Positions 1-9,726 of a DNA stretch of 64,000 bases are shown here, one piece after another; within the stretch, counting starts at the first letter, position 1, and each line of letters opens with the position of its first letter. A program made the translations under genes and the position numbers. Source of the stretch: Stenotrophomonas bentonitica (GTDB lineage Bacteria; Pseudomonadota; Gammaproteobacteria; Xanthomonadales; Xanthomonadaceae); the NCBI RefSeq assembly GCF_013185915.1, contig NZ_JAAZUH010000001.1, positions 496,001 through 560,000 of the forward strand, written 5' to 3'. Below the pieces are notes generated by a model. It saw only the letters and a list, made by a program, of their open reading frames with translations. It made no database searches and was not told the origin of the DNA.

Positions 1-186
1 ACCGCGCGATGTTGGCCACGGCCGGCGCCAGCGGCGCGCTGTCGGCACCGAAGGCGGCGAGGAAGTAGCGCTGCATGTCGTGCACCAGCAGCGCCAGGCG
101 CGCCGTCTCCGGCCGCCACGGCCCGCGCGGCGGCGGCAGCTCGGCGGCGGTGGGCAACGCGTAATCGGTAATGCGGGGCAACGCCA

Positions 187-187
<1 letters not shown>
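1..187 (-). CDS. entB: Isochorismatase EntB, N-terminal part (runs off the window)
   Basis: Reading leftward from an ATG at 187, 62 codons stay open to the window edge. The translation has the EntB N-terminus: a YALP motif near residue 9, an ALLVHDMQRYF strand carrying the catalytic Asp of isochorismatases, then AVANIAR. EntB converts isochorismate to 2,3-dihydro-2,3-dihydroxybenzoate and, when full length, carries an aryl-carrier domain. That part lies outside the window, so it is unknown whether it is present. The ATG shares one base with the entE stop (TGATG), so translation is probably coupled. Last visible gene of the leftward siderophore operon. Confidence 0.88.
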
Positions 188-1838
<1,651 letters not shown>

Positions 1839-1839
<1 letters not shown>

Positions 1840-3029
1840 CAGCAACTCCAGGAATCAGTCGACAAGGCACCGTCCGCGCCAAGCGCGGCCAGCAGCGCCC
1901 CGAATTTCGTCGCGGTCTCGGCCACTTCCCCCGCCGGTGCGGAACCGGCCACGATGCCGGCACCGGCGTGGATGCAGGCCTGCGTGCCCTGCACGCGTGC
2001 GCAGCGGATCGCCACGTACCAGTCGCCATCGCCGTTGGCGTCGATCCAGCCGACCGCACCGGCGTAGAACCCGCGCGGCACCGGCTCCAGTTCGTGGATG
2101 GCGTCGCGCGCCAGGGTCGGCGGCGTGCCACACACTGCCGGTGTGGGATGCAATGCAGCCAGCAGCGTCGTCACCGGGGTTGCCGGATCACGCAGCGTCG
2201 CTTCGATGCGCGTGCCCAGGTGCCACAGCGTGGTGGTGGCATGCAGGGTGGGCTGCGGGGCCGCATCGATTGCGTCGCAATACGGCCGCAGTGCGTCGAC
2301 GATGGCCTCGACTACGTAGCGGTGCTCATCGTGGTCCTTGGACGACGCCAGCAGCTCACGCGCGGCCCTCGCGTCTTCTTCCGGGTCGGCACGCCGAGCC
2401 GCCGAACCGGCCAGCGGGTGCGAGAGCACCTGGCGGCCACGGCGCGACACCAGCCGTTCCGGGCTGGCCCCGACCAGCCATGCCGGGGGCTGTTCCGCAG
2501 CGACCGGCAACGGTGCCAGGTAGGTCACCGCGTCCGGGTCGCGGCCGAGCCGCGCGACCAGCGCATGCGGATCGATGTGGGTGTGCGACTGAACGCGCAG
2601 GGTGCGTGCGAGGACCACTTTCTGCAGCGGTGCGCCTGGCTGGCGCAGCCTGGACACTGCCGTTGCCACGCTCGCGGCGTACTGCGCGGCAGCGGGTTCG
2701 GCATGGATCTCGCCACGAAAGCGCGGGGGCACGGATGCGGGCCCGCCGCTGCCCTGCCCCAGCGACTGCGGCTGGAACAGCGCATCGTGCGCCTGCGGGT
2801 CGAAGGGCACCAGCCCGACCAGCAGCGCCGGACCGCGTTGCCGGGCCGCGAAGAACGCGCGCGCGCGCGCCTCCAGCGTTGCGGTGCCGCCAGAGGCAAG
2901 CGTTTCGAGGCAGCCACGCGCTTCGAGCGTGCGCCCGGCCACGCGCAGCTGGAAGCGCGTCGCCGTGTCGACCGCCACGTTTTCAGCGCCGGCCTCGACG
3001 GTGTCGCATGTGCGCACGGCATCGTTCAT
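1839..3029 (-). CDS. entC: Isochorismate synthase EntC
   Basis: A 396-residue chorismate-binding enzyme that isomerises chorismate to isochorismate, the first committed step to 2,3-dihydroxybenzoate. Family motifs are present: [27 protein letters not shown] in the middle and a C-terminal glycine-rich [11 protein letters not shown] / [11 protein letters not shown] block near the Mg2+/active site. EntC-type enzymes, unlike menaquinone MenF, normally serve siderophores, and the adjoining entE/entB support that. The ATG overlaps the stop of the upstream exporter by 4 nt (ATGA), and its stop overlaps the entE ATG. Regulation is expected through the Fur-like site upstream of the operon. Confidence 0.94.
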
Positions 3030-4228
3030 GGCGCGCGCCTGCCGTGCAGCATCGCCGCAACCGCGAGAGTTGACAGCACCGCGCCGACCAGCAGGTACGG
3101 CACGCTGGGCGCAATCCGGTACAGCAGGGTGCCGACCATCGGGCCGATCACCATGCCCAGCCCCTGCACGCCCGCCACGGCGCCGGCGGCAGCCCCCTGC
3201 TCATGCGCTTCCACCGAATCGGCGGCCAGCGCCTGGAAAGACGGAAACACAAAGCCCATACCGAACGCCGCGACCGCATAGGTCGCCAGCAGCTGCCAGG
3301 GCAGCGTGACCAGCGCCACCGAACCGAAACCCACCGCCGCGATCAGCGCCCCCAGCGCGATCCAGTGGCGGGGTGGCATGCGCTTGAAGGTCATCACCAG
3401 CATCTGCGCCAGGATCAGGCCGACACCCACCGCCGTCAGCGCCAGCCCGGCCATGCGCGCACCGGCGGCCGGGGCCAGCTGCAGGCGGTCGATTGCAAAG
3501 AAGCCGACCGTGACCTGCGCGATGGTCACCGAAATCATCGCGGCGAACACGGCCATCATCGGCAGGCGCAGGCGTGGATCGAACCGGCCCAGCGGGGCCT
3601 GCGGCCCCTTGCCCGCTGCTGCAGCCGGGGCAGACTTGGGTAGGCGCCATGCAATCACCAGCAGCGCCAGCACCGGCAGCAATGCGGCCACGTACAACGT
3701 CAGCGCAAGATCGTGGAAGGCGACCCAGCCGGCCGCTGCGGGCCCGATCACCATGCCCAGCGCATTCGCGCTGCCGAGCTTGGCCATCGCACCGGCGCGT
3801 TGGCCCGGCGCGGCTTCATCGGCAACCAGCGCGGCGGCGGTCGGTGGAACGGCGGCATAGAACAAACCGACCAGCGCACGCGTGCCCACCAGCACCAGCA
3901 CCGACACCCACACCGCCGGCGCCGGCGCCGAGCGCAACGCGGTGTCCACGAACACGGCCATCAGCACATAGATCACTGCATACGCGGCGAGCGCGGTCAG
4001 CAATACGCGGCGGCGGCCGATCCGGTCGCTCAGTGCGCCCCAGCGGCGCGCGGAGAGCATCCACAGCACGCCGGCCGCCGTGACCGACAACCCGGCATGC
4101 CACTCCGAGAGTCCCAACAGGCGCACCACCGGGCCGATCACGGCCACGAACGCCATCATCGCCATGGTCCCGACCCAGGCCGCGAAGACCAGGGCCGGCA
4201 GGCTGGAAACGACAGGGGTTGAACGCAT
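3026..4228 (-). CDS. MFS transporter, probable siderophore exporter
   Basis: About 400 residues with 12 predicted membrane segments and the MFS motif A (ALSDRIGRRRVLLTAL) after segment 2, plus the motif-C-like NALGMVIGPAAAGW. First gene of the leftward entC-entE-entB operon, with a 4-nt overlap to entC. By position the most economical role is export of the catechol siderophore or its precursor across the inner membrane (EntS-like function). The sequence alone does not prove the substrate. Start: ATG 4228 is used; an in-frame GTG at 4258 is possible, and neither has a strong Shine-Dalgarno. Confidence 0.85.
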   Translation of the reverse strand: MRSTPVVSSLPALVFAAWVGTMAMMAFVAVIGPVVRLLGLSEWHAGLSVTAAGVLWMLSARRWGALSDRIGRRRVLLTALAAYAVIYVLMAVFVDTALRSAPAPAVWVSVLVLVGTRALVGLFYAAVPPTAAALVADEAAPGQRAGAMAKLGSANALGMVIGPAAAGWVAFHDLALTLYVAALLPVLALLVIAWRLPKSAPAAAAGKGPQAPLGRFDPRLRLPMMAVFAAMISVTIAQVTVGFFAIDRLQLAPAAGARMAGLALTAVGVGLILAQMLVMTFKRMPPRHWIALGALIAAVGFGSVALVTLPWQLLATYAVAAFGMGFVFPSFQALAADSVEAHEQGAAAGAVAGVQGLGMVIGPMVGTLLYRIAPSVPYLLVGAVLSTLAVAAMLHGRRAP

Positions 4229-4328
4229 GCACCACCAGAAGCAGACAGGAATGGACACGCACCGCGCAGGGGCGGGCGTTCGATTGAGTCGGCTTCGTCG
4301 GTGCGGGCACCGGCGTGGCTATCAGCGT

Positions 4329-4349
4329 AAATGATAACAGCTCGCATTT
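4329..4349. promoter_or_regulatory. Fur-box-like palindrome upstream of the siderophore operon
   Basis: A 21-bp imperfect palindrome, AAATGATAAC-A-GCTCGCATTT, with 7 of 10 symmetric pairs, resembling the gammaproteobacterial Fur operator (AAATGA-n-TCATTT type). It lies about 100 bp upstream of the MFS/entCEB operon start and about 75 bp upstream of the rightward epsilon-like gene, so it could control either or both. Assignment is by resemblance and context. Confidence 0.65.
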
Positions 4350-4423
4350 GGATTGTGGCGGTCAATCACCCCCGGTTTGCACCCGCCTGTCTAAGCTGCA
4401 GACAGTTCCACTGGATGTGTCCC

Positions 4424-4870
4424 ATGGCATCACCTCCCCTGCCCGCGCTGCTGGACGACGCACAGGGCATCGCACTGCAGGTCATCAGCCTGGCCGGCGA
4501 GCTGTGGAGCGGTGACGTGCGCGAAGTGAGCGTGCCAGGCAGCAACGGGCGCTTCGGGGTGATGGCACGGCATGCCCCGCTGCTCGGCACGCTGCGCGAA
4601 GGCATGGTGTCGGTGTTTCCGCTGAAGGCGGAACCGCCGCTGCACGTGTATGTCACCGGTGGCTACGTGGAAGTGCAGCCCGGCCGGGTGATCGTGATGG
4701 CCGACCTCGCGCTGCGCAGCGACGACATCGACCAGGCCCGCGCCCGCGTCGCGCAGGAGGCCGCACGCTCGCCGATGGCGCAGGCGTTCACCGACGAAGA
4801 CTACGTGCGGCTGCATGCCGAACTGATGCACCAGCGCGCCCTGCAGCTGCGCGGACTGCCCTGGAAGTAG
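4424..4870 (+). CDS. Stand-alone F1-ATPase epsilon-like subunit (AtpC paralogue)
   Basis: 148 residues with the full two-part fold of F1 epsilon. The N-terminal beta-sandwich (about 12-98) has ALQVISLAGELWSGDVREVSVPG, GRFGVMARHAPLLGTLREGM and YVTGGYVEVQPGRVIVMADLALR. An alpha-helical C-terminal tail includes AHAELMHQRALQLRG-type sequence. In F1Fo-ATP synthase epsilon links gamma to the c-ring and inhibits ATP hydrolysis. No other atp gene is nearby: the left neighbour is the Fur-type siderophore operon and the right neighbour is the nrd operon. Start ATG 4424 (an alternative in-frame ATG at 4415); no clear ribosome site. Could be an alternative subunit for the main enzyme or a repurposed regulator. 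Confidence 0.82.
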   Translation: MASPPLPALLDDAQGIALQVISLAGELWSGDVREVSVPGSNGRFGVMARHAPLLGTLREGMVSVFPLKAEPPLHVYVTGGYVEVQPGRVIVMADLALRSDDIDQARARVAQEAARSPMAQAFTDEDYVRLHAELMHQRALQLRGLPWK

Positions 4871-4912
4871 CCGCCGGAAGTGCGGCAATCGGTCATCTCT
4901 GTCCGCTCGTCA

Positions 4913-4928
4913 ACACTACATATGATGT
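4913..4928. promoter_or_regulatory. NrdR box 1
   Basis: ACACTACATATGATGT matches 13 of 16 positions of the NrdR consensus (acaCwAtATaTwgtgt). NrdR is the ATP/dATP-sensing repressor of ribonucleotide reductase genes. Its start is exactly 32 bp from the start of the second box, about three helical turns, the usual NrdR spacing. It lies about 110 bp upstream of nrdA. Confidence 0.85.
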
Positions 4929-4944
4929 TGACGATGAGACAGAC

Positions 4945-4960
4945 CCACACTATGTTGTGT
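4945..4960. promoter_or_regulatory. NrdR box 2
   Basis: CCACACTATGTTGTGT matches 13 of 16 positions of the NrdR consensus and pairs with the box 32 bp upstream. Because an in-frame ATG at 4957 lies inside this operator, the nrdA start is placed further downstream at 5038. Confidence 0.85.
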
Positions 4961-5037
4961 TCATCGGCTCCCCGCTTCCGCCAGGCCCGGTTTCTGTCTC
5001 ACGACACTCCGAACGGCACAGGGAAGAAGGATTGACG

Positions 5038-7410
5038 ATGCACGATGACCACACCGCAGCCACCACGCTGCTGTCGGACGCGCCGGTTGCAGAGGCCGGC
5101 CACGCCCCGCTCTGGATCACCAAGGAAGCCGGCAACCGGCGCATGCCGTTCGACCCGGCGCGACTGGAGCGTGCGCTGCGCAGCGTACACGCGCACTTCC
5201 CCGCGCTGGACCTGGCCGACTACCTGCGCGCCGTGCTGGCCCTGATCCAACGGCGCCCCCAGCTCAGCGCCGACGACCTGGTCGACCTGCTGATCCGCGA
5301 GGCCGAGTCGCGCATCGACCTTGTCGCCCCGGACTGGGAACACTTCGCCGCGCGCCTCTACCTGCGCCGCCTGTACAAGCGTGCCAGCCGCAACCGCTTC
5401 TACGACGCCGCCCTGCGCTACGGCTCCTATGTGGGCCTGCAGGAGAGCCTGGCCGACCGCAACGTCTACTCGATCGACATCCTGAAGGCCTATTCCAAGG
5501 AGGAACTGGAGGAAGCCGGGCAGATGATCGAACCGGAGCGCGACCATCTGTTCGCCTACAACGGCCTGTACCTGCTGGCGACGCGCTACCTCGCCACCGA
5601 CCACTCGCGCGGCGTGTTCGAACTGCCGCAGGAGCGCTGGCTGACCATCGCGCTGTACCTGATGCAGCACGAGCACCTGCAGGGCGACCGCTCGCGCAAG
5701 CGCCGCATGGGGCTGGTGCGCGAGGCGTACTGGGCGCTGTCGAACCTGTACATGACCGTGGCCACACCGACCCTGGCCAATGCCGGCAAGGTCGGCGGGC
5801 AGCTCTCGTCGTGCTTCATCGACACCGTGGACGACAGCCTGCAGGGTATCTACGACTCCAATACCGACGTGGCGCGGGTGTCCAAGCACGGCGGTGGCGT
5901 GGGTGCCTACCTCGGCTATGTGCGCTCGGCCGGCGCGCCGATCCGTGGCGTGGCCAACTCCTCCGGCGGCGTGGTGCCGTGGATCAAACAGCTCAACAAC
6001 ACGGCGGTGAGCGTAGACCAGCTGGGCCAGCGCAAGGGGGCCATCGCGGTGTACCTGGATGTATGGCACCGCGACATCGAGGCCTTCCTCGACCTGCGCC
6101 TGAACAACGGCGACCAGCGCCTGCGCGCGCACGATGTGTTCACCTCGGTATGCCTGCCCGACCTGTTCATGGAAGCGGTGGAGCGGCGTGGCGACTGGTA
6201 CCTGTTCGACCCGCACGAGGTGCACCGGATCAAGGGATGGTACCTGCAGGATTTCCATGACGAAAAGCGCGGCGAAGGCAGTTTCCGCGAGCGCTATGCC
6301 GAGGTGGTGGCCGACGAACGGATCAGCCGGCGCACGCTCAAGGCCATCGAACTGTTCAAGCGGATCATGGTCAGCCAGCTGGAAACCGGCAACCCCTTCA
6401 TGTTCTACCGCGACGAGGTCAACCGGAAGAATCCGAACAAGCATGCCGGCACGGTGTATTCCAGCAACCTGTGCACCGAGATCCTGCAGAACATGAGCCC
6501 CACCCGCATGATCCAGGAGATGATCAGCGGCGACCAGATCGTCACCACCCGCCAGGCCGGCGACTTCGTCGTCTGCAACCTGTCGTCGATCAACCTGGGT
6601 CGCGCGGTTACTGCGGCGCCGGACCTGCTCTCCACCGATGTGCTGGAGCGGCTGGTGCCGATCCAGGTGCGCATGCTCGACAACGTGATCGACCTCAACC
6701 AGCTGCCGGTGCCGCAGGCCACCATCACCAACCGCAAGTACCGCGCGATCGGCCTGGGCACGTTCGGCTGGCACCACCTGCTGGCCCAGCAGCACATCCA
6801 GTGGGACAGCGTGCAGGCCGAGGACTACGCCGACAGCCTGTACGAGCGGATCAATTTCCTGTCGATCCAGGCCAGCCTGCAGCTGGCGCAGGAAAAGGGA
6901 CGGTACAGCGCCTTCGCCGGCAGCGACTGGCAGACCGGCGCTTACTTCCGCGCGCGCGGCTACGACAGCCCGGCCTGGCAGGCACTGGCGGCACAGGTGG
7001 CCACGCATGGGTTGCGCAACGGCTGGCTGCTGGCGGTGGCGCCGAACATGAGCACCGCGCAGATCGCCGGTTCCAGCGCGTCGATCGACCCGGTGTATGG
7101 CGCGTTCTATTACGAGGAGAAGAAGGACTTCCGCCGCCCGGTGGCTGCACCGGGGCTGTCGCTGGAGACGTACCCGTATTACGAAAAGGGCGCGTACCGG
7201 CTGGACCAGTTCGCCAGCATCCGGCAGAACGCGCGACGGCAGCGCCATGTCGACCAATCGATCAGCTTCAACCTGTACGTGCCGAGCACGATCCGCGCGA
7301 GCACGCTGCTGGCGCTGCATATGAGCGCTTGGAGGGAGGGTTTGAAAACCACGTACTACGTGCGGTCGAACGACATCGATATCGACGAATGCGAATGGTG
7401 TTCGTCCTGA
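5038..7410 (+). CDS. nrdA: Ribonucleoside-diphosphate reductase large subunit NrdA
   Basis: 790-residue class I reductase large chain, reducing ribonucleoside diphosphates to deoxy forms. An ATP-cone domain (about residues 20-115) suggests allosteric on/off control by ATP/dATP. Catalytic residues are visible: Cys259 (SSCF), the N477-L-Cys479-T-E481 thiyl-radical motif, Cys513 (VVCNLSS) as partner of Cys259, and the C-terminal shuttle pair Cys785/Cys788 (CEWC). Start ATG 5038 has GGGAAGAAGG upstream; the earlier in-frame ATG at 4957 sits in the NrdR operator. First gene of nrdA-nrdB-nrdI-like-thioredoxin, controlled by the two NrdR boxes. Confidence 0.97.
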   Translation: MHDDHTAATTLLSDAPVAEAGHAPLWITKEAGNRRMPFDPARLERALRSVHAHFPALDLADYLRAVLALIQRRPQLSADDLVDLLIREAESRIDLVAPDWEHFAARLYLRRLYKRASRNRFYDAALRYGSYVGLQESLADRNVYSIDILKAYSKEELEEAGQMIEPERDHLFAYNGLYLLATRYLATDHSRGVFELPQERWLTIALYLMQHEHLQGDRSRKRRMGLVREAYWALSNLYMTVATPTLANAGKVGGQLSSCFIDTVDDSLQGIYDSNTDVARVSKHGGGVGAYLGYVRSAGAPIRGVANSSGGVVPWIKQLNNTAVSVDQLGQRKGAIAVYLDVWHRDIEAFLDLRLNNGDQRLRAHDVFTSVCLPDLFMEAVERRGDWYLFDPHEVHRIKGWYLQDFHDEKRGEGSFRERYAEVVADERISRRTLKAIELFKRIMVSQLETGNPFMFYRDEVNRKNPNKHAGTVYSSNLCTEILQNMSPTRMIQEMISGDQIVTTRQAGDFVVCNLSSINLGRAVTAAPDLLSTDVLERLVPIQVRMLDNVIDLNQLPVPQATITNRKYRAIGLGTFGWHHLLAQQHIQWDSVQAEDYADSLYERINFLSIQASLQLAQEKGRYSAFAGSDWQTGAYFRARGYDSPAWQALAAQVATHGLRNGWLLAVAPNMSTAQIAGSSASIDPVYGAFYYEEKKDFRRPVAAPGLSLETYPYYEKGAYRLDQFASIRQNARRQRHVDQSISFNLYVPSTIRASTLLALHMSAWREGLKTTYYVRSNDIDIDECEWCSS

Positions 7411-7418
7411 CCGTGGTT

Positions 7419-7445
7419 GTGCAGCCACGCAGGGCGTGGCTCTAC
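7419..7445 (-). repeat. GTAG-type palindromic repeat (SMAG/REP-like) between nrdA and nrdB
   Basis: On the minus strand the element reads GTAGAGCCACG-CCCTG-CGTGGCTGC: a GTAG terminus followed by a hairpin with GCCACG/CGTGGC arms. This is the layout of the Stenotrophomonas GTAG repeats, a class of REP sequences. It occupies most of the 70-bp gap between nrdA and nrdB, so it will be transcribed within the operon and may change mRNA stability or read-through. Confidence 0.8.
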
Positions 7446-7480
7446 CCCCCGCTTTTCATCGAACTCTGGAACAAACCGTC

Positions 7481-8521
7481 ATGGCTACCCCGCTCGACCG
7501 CATCAAGATCCTCGAACCGCGCCATCCCAACCGCTCCACCGGGATCATCAATGGCCGCACCAGCGGCATCCTGAACTGGAACGACATTCCCTACCCGTCC
7601 TTCTACCGGGCCTACAAGGAACTCTCGACCAACTTCTGGATTCCCGACGAAGTAGACATGAAGGGCGACGCCCGCCAGTACGGCGAGCTCTCCGCGCGCG
7701 AGAAAAATGCCTACGATTCCATCATCGGCCTGCTCGCCACGCTCGAATCGCCGCAGACCCGCTTCATCTACAACGTGGCCGAGTACATCACCGACCCCGC
7801 CGCGCATGCCAACGCGGCGATCATCGGCCAGCAGGAAGTGATCCACAACGAAAGCTACAGCTACGTGCTGGCCTCCATCGCTGGCCTGGCCGACCAGAAC
7901 CGGGTGTTCGAACTGGCCCGCACCCACCCGACCATCCTCGCCCGCAACGCGCCGATCATGCAGGCATACGATGACTTCATGCGTGAGAAGACCGCCGAAA
8001 CCCTGATCCGCTCGCTGATCCAGTCTTCGATCCTGGAAGGCATCAATTTCTATTCCGGGTTCGCCTTCTTCTACAACCTGGTTAGGCAGAACCGCATGAC
8101 CGGAACCGGCAAGATCATCAGCTTCATCAACCGCGACGAGCTGGCCCACACCAAGTTCATCAGCGAGCTGATCCGCGCCATCGTCGGCGAGAACCAGCAG
8201 CTGCAGGGCGATGCGCTCACCGCCTATGTGCACGAGGCGTTCGAGCATGCCATCCAGCTGGAGACGCGCTGGACCGGCGAGGTGCTGGACGGCATCGACG
8301 GCATCGACGTGGACGAGATGATCCGCTACGTGAAGTACCGCGCCAACAAGATGGCCGGCATGCTCGGTATCGAACAGCTGTATGGCGACGCCAACGCGAA
8401 CGTGATGCCGTGGATCAAGGCCTACGCGGACAACTTCACCGAAACCAAGACCGACTTCTTCGAGATGCGCAACGCCAGCTACAAGAAGACCAACTCCGAC
8501 AATGGTTTCGACGACCTGTAA
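7481..8521 (+). CDS. nrdB: Ribonucleoside-diphosphate reductase small (radical) subunit NrdB
   Basis: 346-residue ferritin-like radical subunit that houses the dimetal site and delivers the radical to NrdA. Metal-ligand positions by alignment with E. coli NrdB: Glu89 (in place of D84), Glu119 and His122 (EVIH), Glu186 (ILEGINFY), Glu220 and His223 (RDELAH). Tyr126, at the radical-tyrosine position, is present (EVIHNESY). Glu instead of Asp at the first ligand recalls class Ic enzymes, though those lack the tyrosine. Start ATG 7481 (MATPLDR) is preferred over 7436, which lies in the repeat. The following NrdI-like gene suggests a manganese or flavodoxin-activated cofactor (inference). Confidence 0.96.
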   Translation: MATPLDRIKILEPRHPNRSTGIINGRTSGILNWNDIPYPSFYRAYKELSTNFWIPDEVDMKGDARQYGELSAREKNAYDSIIGLLATLESPQTRFIYNVAEYITDPAAHANAAIIGQQEVIHNESYSYVLASIAGLADQNRVFELARTHPTILARNAPIMQAYDDFMREKTAETLIRSLIQSSILEGINFYSGFAFFYNLVRQNRMTGTGKIISFINRDELAHTKFISELIRAIVGENQQLQGDALTAYVHEAFEHAIQLETRWTGEVLDGIDGIDVDEMIRYVKYRANKMAGMLGIEQLYGDANANVMPWIKAYADNFTETKTDFFEMRNASYKKTNSDNGFDDL

Positions 8522-8531
8522 GGACCTGCCC

Positions 8532-8987
8532 ATGGATGTCCTGGTCTGCTACGCGTCGCTGAGCGGCAATACCCGCGAAGTGGCGCGCCAGGTCTCGGCG
8601 CACTGCAGCGCACGCGGTCACCGCGTGCACCTGATGGATGTCGATGACGCGCACGCGGCGGCGACCGCCGCGCAACCGCACGACCGCCTGCTGCTCGGGT
8701 GCTGGACCGACAACGCCGGGCGCAACCCGGCCGAGATGAAACGCTTCGTGGCCGCCCTGCACGACATCGCCGGCATTCCCCCTGCAGAGACCGTGGCGGT
8801 GTTCGGCACCGGCGAAACCCAGTGGGGACTGGAGTACTACTGCGGCGCCGCGCATCGGCTGGCCCGCCACTTCGGCTCGCCCCACCCCGTGCTGGAAATC
8901 GAGCAGATGCCGCATGGCCCGGCCGATACCCGCGCCATCCACCTCTGGACCGACCGCGTCCTGCAACCGATAGGAGTCACTGCCTGA
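8532..8987 (+). CDS. nrdI: NrdI-like flavodoxin
   Basis: 151 residues with the FMN-phosphate loop YASLSGNTREVA at the N-terminus and a NrdI-like block GTGETQWGLEYYCGAAHRLA further on. NrdI supplies oxidant to the dimanganese centre of class Ib radical subunits; here it follows an nrdA/nrdB rather than an nrdE/nrdF pair. AAGGA precedes the ATG at 8532, which lies 10 nt after the nrdB stop. Its TGA shares one base with the ATG of the thioredoxin gene. An ordinary flavodoxin is the alternative reading, but the operon position favours the NrdI role. Confidence 0.8.
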   Translation: MDVLVCYASLSGNTREVARQVSAHCSARGHRVHLMDVDDAHAAATAAQPHDRLLLGCWTDNAGRNPAEMKRFVAALHDIAGIPPAETVAVFGTGETQWGLEYYCGAAHRLARHFGSPHPVLEIEQMPHGPADTRAIHLWTDRVLQPIGVTA

Positions 8988-9313
8988 TGTTGACCCTGCA
9001 TGCCGACACCCCCGAGCAGTACCACGCCGCAGTCGCCGACCACCCGGCACTGCTGGTCGACTTCCACAAGGACAACTGCCCCGGCTGCCGGATGCTGGCG
9101 ATGTCGCTGGCCGCCGTGGCCAGCACGCCGGAGGCGCACGAACTGGTGCTGCTCAAGGTGCGGCTGGAAGCCATTGGCGAAGTGTTCTTCCGCAGCCTCG
9201 GCCTGCGCCAGACGCCCACCCTGAGCGTCGTGCGCGACGGCCAGGAAGTACTGCGCCTGCCCGGCTTCCAGTCGCCCGACGCGATCCGCGCCGCGCTGGC
9301 GCGCTCGGCCTGA
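8987..9313 (+). CDS. Thioredoxin-family protein, probable reductant for NrdAB
   Basis: 108 residues with a thioredoxin fold pattern: LLVDFHKDNCPGCRML carries a CxxC pair (Cys31, Cys34) with Pro-Gly between the cysteines, and the cis-Pro appears in RQTPTLSVV. The CPGC dipeptide differs from the usual CGPC of thioredoxin, so its redox potential may differ. The start overlaps the nrdI-like stop by one base (TGATG), indicating coupled translation and a role re-reducing the NrdA C-terminal cysteines (inference). Confidence 0.85.
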   Translation: MLTLHADTPEQYHAAVADHPALLVDFHKDNCPGCRMLAMSLAAVASTPEAHELVLLKVRLEAIGEVFFRSLGLRQTPTLSVVRDGQEVLRLPGFQSPDAIRAALARSA

Positions 9314-9325
9314 GCGCGGCGCCCT

Positions 9326-9640
9326 TTACGCTGCCGGACGTGCGCCCAGCAGGCCACGCCGCTTGAACCACCACTCCAGCGGCAGCGTCACCAGCGGCGG
9401 CACCGCCGCCAGCAGGGCCAGCACGGCCGCCCACCACGGCCAACGCAGCTTGACCGCGGCCAGCACGGTGACCACCACGTAGACCATGAAGGCCACGCCG
9501 TGGACGGGGCCAAACAACGCGACGCCCGCAGTGGTCGGCTCGGCGGCGTGGTATTTCAGGTACATGCCGACCAGCAGGCCGGCCCAGGTGAAGGCCTCGA
9601 ACAGGGCCACGACAGCGAATACGCGACCCATCGGGTGCAT
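9326..9640 (-). CDS. DUF3817 small integral membrane protein
   Basis: 104 residues with three hydrophobic segments. The conserved RVFAVVALFEAFTWAGLLVGMYLKY start is typical of DUF3817 proteins, followed by GPVHGVAFMVYVV. Function is unknown for the family. Start ATG 9640 places the conserved Arg-x-Phe and Glu at the usual distance from the N-terminus; ATG 9694 would add an 18-residue hydrophobic leader, and neither has a convincing ribosome site. Convergent with the nrd operon, 12 bp from its end. Confidence 0.7.
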   Translation of the reverse strand: MHPMGRVFAVVALFEAFTWAGLLVGMYLKYHAAEPTTAGVALFGPVHGVAFMVYVVVTVLAAVKLRWPWWAAVLALLAAVPPLVTLPLEWWFKRRGLLGARPAA

Positions 9641-9726
9641 CGGTACGGAAGAGCGCAAGAGAAGTCCAGCTACAGCGGCAAGGCCGGCCATCATACCGGC
9701 TTGCCGCGAATGCGACGCTTTCGCAC

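Noticed and set aside
4957..5037. Upstream in-frame extension of nrdA
   Set aside because: The ATG at 4957 lies inside the second NrdR box; ATG 5038 has a good ribosome site.
4999..7428. 809-codon open frame antisense to nrdA
   Set aside because: Its translation is Val/Gln/His/Arg-rich with no recognisable motif and mirrors nrdA; typical antisense open frame in high-GC DNA.
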